The position numbers were made by a program, and so were the translations under genes. From contig NZ_JBHJHP010000004.1 of NCBI RefSeq assembly GCF_042219855.1, positions 124,001 to 188,000 of the forward strand: a stretch of DNA of 64,000 nucleotides. Reading direction: 5' to 3'. This stretch comes from JBHJHP01 sp042219855. Lineage in GTDB: Bacteria; Bacteroidota; Bacteroidia; Bacteroidales; UBA5342. This document shows positions 1-9,094 of this stretch, piece by piece. A model generated the notes under the pieces. The model was not told the DNA's origin. It ran no database searches and saw only the letters and a program-made list of their open reading frames with translations. How positions within the stretch are numbered: the first letter of the stretch is position 1; every line of letters starts with the position of its first letter.

Positions 1-1565
1 AACGAAGCCTTTTCAAGCAATGAAAGTTGTGAACCTGAATTCCAAAACTTGTTAAGCTGATTATCGGCATGACCCGTACCCTCAATCATTCTATCCACAG
101 AACCAGCCTCTGTAATAATTATGTTTGAAGAAATACTGCGGGAAGTAAATTCTTTGTCAATCTCAGCCACCACATCAAAAATTTCTTCGTTAGTCCATGG
201 TGTTCCCTCCTGAGTTACTGTGCCACCATTTGTTGTAGGTGCCCAGCCCCACTGGGGCTCATTCAGCGGACTTAAATAATCAAAATCTATTCCTTCCTTA
301 CTGAAATGATCGCAAACATCAGCTAAAAATCCTGCATAATCATCGAAGTACTCCGGCATAAGAATTGTTGCCATTGCGGTACCATAATCCCGAAAACCAA
401 GATGATTTTGCGTGTAAGCTACCGGAGGACTGTTTTGCCAGCCGATTAAATGGTGTACAGTATACTGATTGGCTTTTTGTAAAAACCATTGTTGTCCAAT
501 TTGTTTGTTCCAGTTATATCCGTTCCCATCGGCATTCAAAAAACCTTCAGTCCGCCGCGATTCTATACTGATCCGACTGGCAGTCCCTTGTTCTGCAGTC
601 CCCGCACCAATATTAAAGCGCCATGCCGATAAGCCGATACCCCTGGGATTTCCATATGAATCGATGTCTGTACTGAATAATAATTCAGCAAGTTTTTCTT
701 TTTTTTCAATGGGCCAGTATTTTCCTATTCGTTCTGTATTCCAGGCATCTGAAGAACCAAAATTCTGTATGGTTTGCTTTTTTGCGGAAAGATCTATGGT
801 CAGGTCTATTGGTGAACCGACCGTTCCCCAGTTTGTATTATTATTAACCGGTGCAGGAATATTGGTTTCATTATAAACAGCCTGAATCTGATTAGCTGAA
901 AGTACCTGATTAAAAATTGTAATCTCATCTAAACGAGCTGATATGTAATAGTTATCAGATCGATCAGGATTTCCTCCAAGATATAAGGAACTACCCTTAA
1001 TAAGTCTTGGTGAGATCGCTAAATAACCTGTCGATATTTCAGAACCATTCAGGTAGATCTTTACGCGTTTATCTTCTATTGTTATGGCGATGTGTAACCA
1101 TTTATTTTTTTGTAATGTGATGGATTCAACAGTTTCGTAAAGCCCGTAATCCCGGCTGTCGCTAATTAATGCACACCCATAATCTCCCCAGCCAATTTGT
1201 GGTGTAAAAAAGAAATTAGAGTTTGTCGCCTTATTGTGTATTTCAAAAAGCTGATGCCATGATCCGGCACCTGCATCCTCCCAATAAAAGAAGAATGAAA
1301 TTGTACACGTATCAGTATTGAGTAAGTTTTTGTTAAAAGCAGCATAACTTTTATCCTTTGCCGTAAAATGCAGTACCGCTCCTCTTTCGCTGTCCGTAAT
1401 TAATTTTGCGTTATTATAAAGCGATAATTCTGAGTTTCCTGTTTCATCTATAACCATATTATTATTGAAACTGTAGTCTGCAACAGGAATAATATTACTT
1501 TGAGCAAATATTGAATAATTTGCATAAAATAATACAAGAGTGAAAGATAGTTTTAAAAAAGTCAT
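1..1565 (-). CDS. Secreted LamG plus GH30-type glycoside hydrolase (partial, cut by left edge)
   Basis: The reading frame starts at an ATG at 1565 and runs off base 1, so the C-terminus is missing; about 521 residues are visible. The N-terminus is a Sec signal peptide ending near SIFAQ (residues 1-20). Residues about 25-210 look like a LamG/concanavalin-type jelly roll (FFFYWEDAG, ITIEDKRVKIYLNG, ARLDEITIFN). From about residue 235 the chain reads as a GH30-like beta-glycosidase of the O-glycosyl hydrolase type (QTIQNFGSSDAWN, GIGLSAWRFNIGAG). PLNEPQWGW carries the probable acid/base Glu near residue 436. Relatives include endo-beta-1,6-galactanases and xylanases. It lies downstream of the SusCD genes on the same strand, so it is probably a surface enzyme of this locus. 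The exact substrate cannot be read from the sequence, and the nucleophile lies outside the window. Confidence 0.8.
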   Translation of the reverse strand, partial: MTFLKLSFTLVLFYANYSIFAQSNIIPVADYSFNNNMVIDETGNSELSLYNNAKLITDSERGAVLHFTAKDKSYAAFNKNLLNTDTCTISFFFYWEDAGAGSWHQLFEIHNKATNSNFFFTPQIGWGDYGCALISDSRDYGLYETVESITLQKNKWLHIAITIEDKRVKIYLNGSEISTGYLAISPRLIKGSSLYLGGNPDRSDNYYISARLDEITIFNQVLSANQIQAVYNETNIPAPVNNNTNWGTVGSPIDLTIDLSAKKQTIQNFGSSDAWNTERIGKYWPIEKKEKLAELLFSTDIDSYGNPRGIGLSAWRFNIGAGTAEQGTASRISIESRRTEGFLNADGNGYNWNKQIGQQWFLQKANQYTVHHLIGWQNSPPVAYTQNHLGFRDYGTAMATILMPEYFDDYAGFLADVCDHFSKEGIDFDYLSPLNEPQWGWAPTTNGGTVTQEGTPWTNEEIFDVVAEIDKEFTSRSISSNIIITEAGSVDRMIEGTGHADNQLNKFWNSGSQLSLLEKAS

Positions 1566-1615
1566 TAAAATCCAGTAGCTTTTAGATAAACTGTGTCGGT
1601 GCAATCCATTAATAA

Positions 1616-1649
1616 TAGCAGGAGATATTCAGTTGAAAATCTCCTGCTA
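1616..1649 (-). terminator. Hairpin between the repeat protein and the GH30 gene
   Basis: TAGCAGGAGAT and ATCTCCTGCTA form an 11-bp perfect stem around a 12-base loop, 15 bases past the stop of the upstream gene. There is no strong U tract, so it may attenuate or protect the transcript rather than end it fully. Confidence 0.5.
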
Positions 1650-1664
1650 CTAATATAAAATAAT

Positions 1665-4595
1665 TTATTTGATGATAATTTTTTCAGTACTGATAAAACC
1701 ATTTTCGGTTAGCACTCTGACAATATAAATGCCTTGTTGTTTCATTGGTATAGTCAAGGACTTGTCATGTGTCACAGCAGCGTCCACTTTTTTACCTGTA
1801 ATGGTGTATACCGAGTATTTTACGATATTTTCGTTTGCCAGAACATTAAGATTTCGTCTTTTTTGCCAATAGATTATATTGACATCCATCCCGTTAAATT
1901 CTAAATCTGTAGTAACAGCTTTAGCAGTAACTGTTACATATACAGGAATTATGGACTGTAACTTAAGTTCGAAATTATCGAATGTTCCCCAGTTGTTGGC
2001 AGGTATGTGGTTATCTGTATCGGCCCCCTTAATACCAAAGGTTAATGAGCCACCATTTACTGCTACCGTCAGATCTCGTTTGGTGTTGGACCATTCCTCA
2101 AATGCCAGAGGTTTTTCTGTCATCTCACCTCCATCGGCGTATAAGAAAATCGTACTGTCATTACTGACAACACTCATTACGGAAACCTGATAAGAACCGT
2201 CAACCAATCCATTGACTGTTTGCCAGTTTTTAAAGGTATAATCGGCACTTTGCCAAATCGTCATATTTTTTGATCCGTCAACACCTTTATTTTCGATATA
2301 AGGCAACCAATCGGTATCTGATTCATGATCCCAACCTAAAAAGTCTTCTTCAAAACCTGGGTTAACCAGATCTATGTCAGGTAACCGAACGATCTCAAAA
2401 TTATCAAAAGTACCCCAGTTATTGGCTGGTATTGAGTTCTCTGTTCCTGCTCCTTTTACCCCAAAAATCAGACTGCCGTTTGTGACATTAACCACAATCT
2501 TCCTCTTTGTATTTGTCCATTCTTCAAAAGCCAGGGGTTTTTCCACCTGTTCACCTCCATTAGCATACAGGAAGATCGTACTGTCGTTGCTGACGACAGC
2601 CATGACAGAAACCTGATATTTACCGTTTGGGAGGTTCTCCAATGTTTGACCGTTTATAAACGTATAATCGGCACTTTGCCAAATCGTCATATTCTTGGAT
2701 CCATCAACACCTTTGTTTTCAATATACGGCAACCAGTCAGTGTCTGATGTCGATGACCAGCCTTCAAAATCATTTTCAAATCCTGGATTTACAAGCCCAA
2801 TATTCGACAACCATTTTACTTCGAAATTGTCAAAGGTCCCCCAGTTATTGCCAGGAATGCTGTTGCCGTCACCAACACCTTTTACACCAAATTCAAGTGC
2901 CCCGTTGGTTACCTCAATTGTAAGTGATCGTTTTGTATTTGTCCACTCTTCAAAAGCGAGAGGTTCTGTTACCTCATTGTCACCACTTTTTGCAAACAGC
3001 GCTATGGTACTGTCATTACTTACAACCGCCATCATACTTATCTGGTAGGTTCCGTTTGGAAGATTTGAAAGTGATTGATAACTAATAAACGTATAATCGG
3101 CGCTTTGCCAGATCGTCATGTTTTTAGAGCCATCCACACCTTTATTTTCTATATATGGTAACCAGTCGGTATCTGAAGTTGAATTCCATTTTTCAAAATC
3201 ATTTTCAAAACCAGGATTTACCAGTTCAACACTGGTGTCTCCTGCTTCCAAAGCTTTCTGAAATGTAACAATAGCATTCTGCATGGCTTTAATGGCATCA
3301 TCCAGCTGCTGTTCAGTCAGTCCCGCAGTATTTATCAGCACCAGAGCATCTTCAATCGCATTCCCTAATTCCTGTTTCGCCTCATCAAATTCCGGCGTAT
3401 TGGCAATCAGATCATTTGCAGAAAGCAATTCATTGATCAGTTGTTGCACTTTATCCATAACTGAGATGGCACTGTTATAGTTATCTGCACTGGCTGTGGG
3501 ATCAGCCAGTATCGTTTTTGCTGATTCAACCGATAATAGCATACCCGAGTTATATCTTGTATCATCAAGATCAATCAATGTTGCTGCATATGTTTCTGAC
3601 TGTATAATAGCATCAACTAAATTCTTTGCTACAGAGAGGTTGTTCCTTAAACTATCGATGATTGCATAATCCGGTTGGTCAGAGTTCAAAAACTCCTCCA
3701 GATTAGATATTATGGCCGCAAACGAAGTTTTTACATCCTCATCTGCTTCAGACGATGCAATAAAGGATTTTGCAGATTCAACATCAGAGGATAAATCAAG
3801 ATAGTTATTGAAGAATGCCAGTGCTTCATCAATATTTGCCTGATAGTTAAGCATTTCTCCATCTGTTCCAAATACCCTAACTTCACGGGCCTTTTCCAGC
3901 GCATAGAAAAAATCAGCCAATACTACCTCCGAAATATCAGAATGAGCATTATACAATTCCATGCCTTTTTCGATAGAAGATTCGAACAGGGCAATAGGAT
4001 CAAATTCTACCAGTTTGAAAACGCAGTTGGTGGCATTTTCCTGTGTTATGTCAGCAGTCTTTAGACGAAAGGCAGCTACACCGTTTGCGTCAAAATTCAG
4101 AGCATTCGGACCAGGCGTGTAATTCATTCCACTTAAATCGGCTGGCTTATCAATGGTTTCGAAGGCATACCAATCATCAAAAATATTGGTGAATCGAAAT
4201 GCCAGTTCCTTATCATGAGTCTCGTTTCCTTCACGCCCATGTTCTGCATCCTGTGGCTCTATATAGGCCAGATTGCTCCATGATTTCAAAAAATACTTAT
4301 CTGACAAACTTTCGTCGAGGTTCCGAACATTGATATAACCCGGATTTCCTTCCTGCTCATCAAACACCCAAAGCTGGGAGCCCGAACCGTCAAAATACTC
4401 TGAATAACCGACCTGATCGGACCACGATGCTACCTCAGGATGATAGCTCAGTACTTTTTCGTTTCCCGCTCCATCATAAATAAGCAGGTAATATTTCGTC
4501 CCATCCGTTTTGGGCATAAAATGCTCCTGTGCATTTACCTGACCGAAAAACCAGCAGCTTAGTAATAATGCAATTAAATATTTTATTCGTTTCAT
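1665..4595 (-). CDS. Secreted PUL protein with three lectin-like repeats and a T9SS sorting domain
   Basis: This 976-residue protein starts with a Sec signal peptide (LLSCWFFGQVNAQ). Residues 25-200 are a beta-rich domain I do not recognise. Residues about 200-455 are alpha-helical and resemble FIVAR-type helical bundles. Three tandem repeats of about 142 residues follow, starting near 458, 601 and 743, each opening LVNPGFE and ending NNWGTFDNFE; they look like CBM4/9-type jelly rolls. Residues about 895-976 are a type A T9SS C-terminal sorting domain (YSVYTITGKKVD, GIYIVRVLTENG), which predicts export and surface anchoring. No catalytic motif is visible. The position 29 bases after a susD gene suggests a surface glycan-binding role, comparable to SusE/SusF proteins although not homologous to them as far as I can see. 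Confidence 0.8.
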   Translation of the reverse strand: MKRIKYLIALLLSCWFFGQVNAQEHFMPKTDGTKYYLLIYDGAGNEKVLSYHPEVASWSDQVGYSEYFDGSGSQLWVFDEQEGNPGYINVRNLDESLSDKYFLKSWSNLAYIEPQDAEHGREGNETHDKELAFRFTNIFDDWYAFETIDKPADLSGMNYTPGPNALNFDANGVAAFRLKTADITQENATNCVFKLVEFDPIALFESSIEKGMELYNAHSDISEVVLADFFYALEKAREVRVFGTDGEMLNYQANIDEALAFFNNYLDLSSDVESAKSFIASSEADEDVKTSFAAIISNLEEFLNSDQPDYAIIDSLRNNLSVAKNLVDAIIQSETYAATLIDLDDTRYNSGMLLSVESAKTILADPTASADNYNSAISVMDKVQQLINELLSANDLIANTPEFDEAKQELGNAIEDALVLINTAGLTEQQLDDAIKAMQNAIVTFQKALEAGDTSVELVNPGFENDFEKWNSTSDTDWLPYIENKGVDGSKNMTIWQSADYTFISYQSLSNLPNGTYQISMMAVVSNDSTIALFAKSGDNEVTEPLAFEEWTNTKRSLTIEVTNGALEFGVKGVGDGNSIPGNNWGTFDNFEVKWLSNIGLVNPGFENDFEGWSSTSDTDWLPYIENKGVDGSKNMTIWQSADYTFINGQTLENLPNGKYQVSVMAVVSNDSTIFLYANGGEQVEKPLAFEEWTNTKRKIVVNVTNGSLIFGVKGAGTENSIPANNWGTFDNFEIVRLPDIDLVNPGFEEDFLGWDHESDTDWLPYIENKGVDGSKNMTIWQSADYTFKNWQTVNGLVDGSYQVSVMSVVSNDSTIFLYADGGEMTEKPLAFEEWSNTKRDLTVAVNGGSLTFGIKGADTDNHIPANNWGTFDNFELKLQSIIPVYVTVTAKAVTTDLEFNGMDVNIIYWQKRRNLNVLANENIVKYSVYTITGKKVDAAVTHDKSLTIPMKQQGIYIVRVLTENGFISTEKIIIK
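1953..3224 (-). repeat. Three tandem in-gene repeats of about 429 bp
   Basis: Repeat units occupy 3224-2796, 2795-2370 and 2369-1953. The segment from WLPYIENKGV to SADYTF (26 residues) is identical in all three copies, while the underlying DNA differs at many third codon positions. Confidence 0.85.
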
Positions 4596-4624
4596 TTCTT
4601 CAAGTTTTAAATTTCAAAATTACA

Positions 4625-6325
4625 TTACCAACCCGGATTCTGAGATAAACCATTGTTTATTTCACTCTGAGGGATGGGGTATAAATTCATGCGTTCTTCG
4701 AAGTACCTTTTTTCAAGTTCCTTTTCCTGGTAACTATAGGTGCCATCAGCATTTTTAGTTACCTCCATTTTATATACCGGTTGACTTAATACATCAACAG
4801 CAATTCCCCATCTGCGTAAATCCCAGGCTCGCTGATCCTCAAACGCAAACTCAATAAAACGTTCTTCACGTATCCTGTCTCTCATTTCTGCCTGCGTCAT
4901 GCTGTTGAGCTCAATTTCCGGTAATCCACCATGTCTTACAACTGTCTGATTCAAGAGGGTTGTAGCAGTCAGGTATGATTCTCCCAACGTTGAAGGACCA
5001 TACAATTCATTGGCAGCTTCAGCCCAGATTAACACTATATCGGCGAATCTGAAAACAGGCCATTCGCGGTTTGATGTCTGATCCTGCCTCAGGTCAAGCG
5101 TCGGATCCAGAAATTTTCTCAGATAATACCCCGTTTTTGTTCCGTAGGCACGATCCATACCGTCACGGCCTCCTTTGAAAATCTCGATTATTCTTGATTC
5201 AGCGTTTCGTTCGTCCCAGTTGCTTCCATTTACTATTACGGTATGCAACAATCTTTGATCCCGGTTAACGTATGGGTTTGCCGGATCGTAACCAGAATCA
5301 GGATCATCAATCTTTTTACCATTTAACATCCTGTAAGCATCTACCAGGTTCTGGGTAGGGTTGGTGCTTCCCGTGGCATTAACTCCTTCTGATCCAACCG
5401 GAAAGTTAACCCTCTCTATATAATTAATATCAGCCTGACGATATCCCAGGATGATTTCAGGACTGGTACCATCAAACTGGTCATAGGGTCCGAAAGTAAA
5501 TACGCGGTCAAAAGCAATATCCTGTGCGATATCCAGAACCTCCTTCCAGTAAACTTTTTGTTGTTCAGAACCTTCAGTTACTGCACTATTATATGCAGGA
5601 CTGGCCATCAATAAATATGTTTTGCACTTTAACGCTTTAACTGCAGTGCCATTGGGTCTGCCCTGATCTGCACCTTCATCCAGCAATGGCAGAAGTTCAT
5701 TATCGATTAAATAGTCACATTCATTAATAATGTATTTGGCACAGGCCACAAAAGGAGACCTTGTTGCGTCAAATGCAGAATTTGACAAATCACTGATGTC
5801 TTCTACTACATTGTCACCTACCAAAACGACTGCCCCATATCTTTTAATCAGCTCATAATAATACAACGCCCTTAAAAAACGAGCTTCAGACTTGTACGAC
5901 TCAAGATTATCCAGGTAAACCTGCCTGTTTGCCGGTTCAAAGGTGTCATACGTTGTGTTTTTGGTTTTCTTCAAAAACAGGTTCGCCTTATAAATGGCAT
6001 GGTAATATTTGATCCAGATATTATCGGGATGAGAAACTGCATTCCAGTTGCCTGAATTAAAGTTCTGAATGCCTGCCAAAGGATTGGCATTTTCCGCTTC
6101 ATCAGTAGCACTGCCAAATAATTCACCCTGGCTAAATCCTTCAGGACTAAATCCGTTGGGCATTTCACTGATCAGATCAACCATGTACCGATCGATATAT
6201 GTCGGATTGTTCCACATAAGACCATCAGTAACACCGGTGTCCTGTTCCATACTGAGTTCCTGACACGATGAGAATATAATAATCAGGATACTTAAAATCG
6301 TTGATATTTTTATATAATGTTTCAT
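4625..6325 (-). CDS. SusD/RagB-family outer membrane lipoprotein (second pair)
   Basis: This is a 566-residue SusD-like nutrient-binding lipoprotein. The signal peptide ends in a lipobox (IIFSSC), so Cys becomes lipidated and the protein sits on the outer membrane, capping the SusC barrel and binding glycan. TPR-like helices fill the N-terminal half, with FLRALYYYELIKRYG typical of the family. The C-terminal signature ERFIEFAFEDQRAWDLRRWG is diagnostic. It lies 12 bases downstream of the 911-residue SusC gene, so the two are transcribed together and form a pair. Glycan specificity cannot be read from the sequence. Confidence 0.95.
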   Translation of the reverse strand: MKHYIKISTILSILIIIFSSCQELSMEQDTGVTDGLMWNNPTYIDRYMVDLISEMPNGFSPEGFSQGELFGSATDEAENANPLAGIQNFNSGNWNAVSHPDNIWIKYYHAIYKANLFLKKTKNTTYDTFEPANRQVYLDNLESYKSEARFLRALYYYELIKRYGAVVLVGDNVVEDISDLSNSAFDATRSPFVACAKYIINECDYLIDNELLPLLDEGADQGRPNGTAVKALKCKTYLLMASPAYNSAVTEGSEQQKVYWKEVLDIAQDIAFDRVFTFGPYDQFDGTSPEIILGYRQADINYIERVNFPVGSEGVNATGSTNPTQNLVDAYRMLNGKKIDDPDSGYDPANPYVNRDQRLLHTVIVNGSNWDERNAESRIIEIFKGGRDGMDRAYGTKTGYYLRKFLDPTLDLRQDQTSNREWPVFRFADIVLIWAEAANELYGPSTLGESYLTATTLLNQTVVRHGGLPEIELNSMTQAEMRDRIREERFIEFAFEDQRAWDLRRWGIAVDVLSQPVYKMEVTKNADGTYSYQEKELEKRYFEERMNLYPIPQSEINNGLSQNPGW

Positions 6326-6337
6326 ATCAGTTCTGTA

Positions 6338-9073
6338 TTAAAAGTTAAGATTTAAACCCAGGAAATAAGATTTCATCGGGGGATATCCTATTCCTGTAAA
6401 TTCAGGATCTGTATATTTCCAATTGCTCATTGTCAGCATATTAACACCTCTGATAAAAAACCTGACTTTTTCTAATCCAATTTTTCTGGAAGTATTCACA
6501 GAAAGTGAGTATCCAAGTTCCAGATTCCGAAGTTTAATAAAGTTACCTTGACGTACCCAATAAGAGGAAGGCTGATAATTATTGGCATTGGTTAACGACA
6601 AAGCTGGAAAACCACTTTCGTTTACAATTTCAGTCACAGCATTACCCGTTAAGAAAGGTTGGTATAGTTGATTTCCTGATAGTACAATATCCCTGTTAAA
6701 CTTTCCCTGAAACATGGCATCAAGGTCAAATCCCTTATACTCAAATCCAAGATTGAGACCAGCATCCATATTGCCTACCATATCTCCAATTGCTGCCATA
6801 TCTCTTGAATCAATAATCTGATCGTTGTTCAAATCCTTATATTTTAAATCACCAACCCTTGGCGTGCCAAAGGTTTGAACCGGAGATGCCTGTATATCTC
6901 CTGTGCTCTCAAAATAGCCATCAACCTCGTACCCGTAAACAGTGGAAACAGAATTACCCGTTTTGTTCAGATGTGCTAAAGATGATCCGTTAAGCGATTC
7001 TCCCATTTCATCTATTGTATTATTGAAATATGAAAATACCAGGTTTGTATGCCATTTAAAATCTTTGTCCTGAGAGGAATAACCTAACGAGAGATCAAAT
7101 CCGGAATTGGTAAGTTTGCCAATGTTCTCATACGGAAGATCAGCTCCGGTAACAGATGGATGAGTATAATCAATATACAAAACATCCGACCTTTTGTCCA
7201 TGAAATAATCAAAAGCCAAGGACACATGATTTAACATCTCCAAATCAATACCAATGTCCATTTTTTTGGAAATCTCCCACTGAATATCGGAATTAGCCAA
7301 CATGCCGGGTTGAATACCACCACCTTCAATAATTTTCCATTCTGTACCAATCGGGAATGAACCACCTCCATTATAGAACTGCATAAAAGGATACCTTCCG
7401 TTAACATAACGGTTTAAGCCTGTAATACCATAAGACGCTCTTAACTTACCAAAGTTGATAAAACTGTTGTCAGACAGGAAATCTTCTTTCGAAAATACCC
7501 AGCCTGCAGATACCGAAGGAAATAAACCGTACTGGCTACCCTCTTTATACTGATCTGAGCCAAAGTAGCTGGCCGAAGCCTGCAATACATACTTTTTTGC
7601 ATATGCATAATTTACTCTTGCTCCATAATTATTGGTAAGGTATGGTGATAAATCGGAATTTGCACGGTATTCTCTATCTCCCTCGTAACGGAGTAAAACG
7701 TTTAAGTCATGCTTCTTTACAGATGTTAGGTTGTATCTGATATCGGCATTGACCACATTATTTCTTACGCTACTTGCATTGCTCCATGTATTGTACGGAG
7801 AATCTTCGCCATATCTATAGTAGCTGTAGGTATTTCCAGCAGCAGACCCAATCTGCTGAACGGGAAAATACCTCCAGTTGCCATCACCGTTAACAGCTCC
7901 ATTATCAATTACGTAACCTATTCCGGCTGAAAGTCCATCCAGAATAAAATCGAGTTGCTGTGTTAAATAGAATCCTGCATTCAGAAAATTGGTAACTGAA
8001 TTATTTCTACCTCCATACTCAATCATTGCATAAGGATTATTAGTAAGCAACGAGGTACCACCGTAACTGTCGTTTGGATTTATTACATTAAACGCATTCG
8101 GTGGCAAGGTATACATGGCTGTCCATATTTCGCCTGCTGAATATGCCGGGAAACTGTTGTTGTTTACCATTCCTGCCAGATCCATGGAAAACCGCGTTCT
8201 TTTCGATATATTAATATCTATATTGGAACGCAGATTAAACTGGGTCAGGTTCGCATTGGCTTTCATATCGGGGTTTACAGGTTTATAAATCCCGTCGTTG
8301 TAAAGGAACCCAACATTAATAAAGTATTGGATAAAGTCTGAGCCTCCCTGTACTTCAAGGTTCGCCCTTGAAACGTTCGATGCCTTTTTAACAACCTGAT
8401 CATACCAGTTCACATCGGGAAAAAGAGGTGATGACCCGGCTGCTGCAATATCTGCGTCAGAATATTTGGGGCTCAGTCCATCATTCACAGCTGCCTGATT
8501 GTAGATGTTCATGTAATCACGAGCACCAAGAACATTAATTAAATTAGTTGGACTTTGCATGCCGGATTGCACTCTGAACCGTATATTACGTTTCTGCACT
8601 TCACCTCTTTTTGTCGTTATGATAATTGCACCGTTAGCTGCTTTCATTCCATATAATGCAACTGCAGAAGCATCTTTAAGCACAGAAATGGTTTCAACTT
8701 CTTCCGGATTCAAATAGGTCATATCTCTTTCAAATCCGTCTATTATAACCAGCGGTGCTCCGTTTGCCCCTCTTATTCTGAGCGTCGGTGAGTTATATCC
8801 TGGTTCGCCGCCTCCCTGCTCAACAAATAGTCCTGCTAATTTCCCGTACAGGGTATTGCCAAAGTTGCTAACCGCACCTTTTGAAAGCTGATTTCCTGTA
8901 ACAGTAGACATGGAAGAGGTAATAGTGCCTTTTTCCTGAATTCCGTAAGCAATATTAATCTCTTTTAACTGATCTGCCATTGCTATCTCAGATGTATCAT
9001 TCTGGGCCCATCCGTATATTGGTGCCAGAAAAGAGATAACAAGCAATGCTATTTTATTTATATTCTTTCTCAT
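6338..9073 (-). CDS. SusC/RagA TonB-dependent transporter, short form without N-terminal regulatory-like domain
   Basis: This 911-residue outer membrane transporter imports oligosaccharides using TonB energy. After the signal peptide (APIYGWAQ) comes a short segment with a TonB-box-like stretch (LKEINIAYG), followed directly by the plug domain (LKDASAVALYGMKAANGAI, then ITTKRGE) and a 22-strand-type barrel ending in ...FLGLNLNF. The carboxypeptidase-regulatory-like domain that precedes the plug in most SusC proteins, and in the neighbour at 10926-14195, is absent. The DNA upstream is the adjacent SusD gene, so this is not a missed start. It pairs with the SusD at 4625-6325. Absence of the extension implies a somewhat different TonB interaction, or simply a natural short subfamily. 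Confidence 0.93.
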   Translation of the reverse strand: MRKNINKIALLVISFLAPIYGWAQNDTSEIAMADQLKEINIAYGIQEKGTITSSMSTVTGNQLSKGAVSNFGNTLYGKLAGLFVEQGGGEPGYNSPTLRIRGANGAPLVIIDGFERDMTYLNPEEVETISVLKDASAVALYGMKAANGAIIITTKRGEVQKRNIRFRVQSGMQSPTNLINVLGARDYMNIYNQAAVNDGLSPKYSDADIAAAGSSPLFPDVNWYDQVVKKASNVSRANLEVQGGSDFIQYFINVGFLYNDGIYKPVNPDMKANANLTQFNLRSNIDINISKRTRFSMDLAGMVNNNSFPAYSAGEIWTAMYTLPPNAFNVINPNDSYGGTSLLTNNPYAMIEYGGRNNSVTNFLNAGFYLTQQLDFILDGLSAGIGYVIDNGAVNGDGNWRYFPVQQIGSAAGNTYSYYRYGEDSPYNTWSNASSVRNNVVNADIRYNLTSVKKHDLNVLLRYEGDREYRANSDLSPYLTNNYGARVNYAYAKKYVLQASASYFGSDQYKEGSQYGLFPSVSAGWVFSKEDFLSDNSFINFGKLRASYGITGLNRYVNGRYPFMQFYNGGGSFPIGTEWKIIEGGGIQPGMLANSDIQWEISKKMDIGIDLEMLNHVSLAFDYFMDKRSDVLYIDYTHPSVTGADLPYENIGKLTNSGFDLSLGYSSQDKDFKWHTNLVFSYFNNTIDEMGESLNGSSLAHLNKTGNSVSTVYGYEVDGYFESTGDIQASPVQTFGTPRVGDLKYKDLNNDQIIDSRDMAAIGDMVGNMDAGLNLGFEYKGFDLDAMFQGKFNRDIVLSGNQLYQPFLTGNAVTEIVNESGFPALSLTNANNYQPSSYWVRQGNFIKLRNLELGYSLSVNTSRKIGLEKVRFFIRGVNMLTMSNWKYTDPEFTGIGYPPMKSYFLGLNLNF

Positions 9074-9094
9074 AATATTCGATAATTTGGCTGG

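Noticed and set aside
365..876. Plus-strand open frames inside the GH30 gene
   Set aside because: They lie antisense to a frame with signal peptide, LamG and GH30 motifs and resemble no family.
1879..3048. Three similar antisense frames opposite the repeat protein
   Set aside because: Their mutual similarity is the shadow of the three coding repeats on the other strand.
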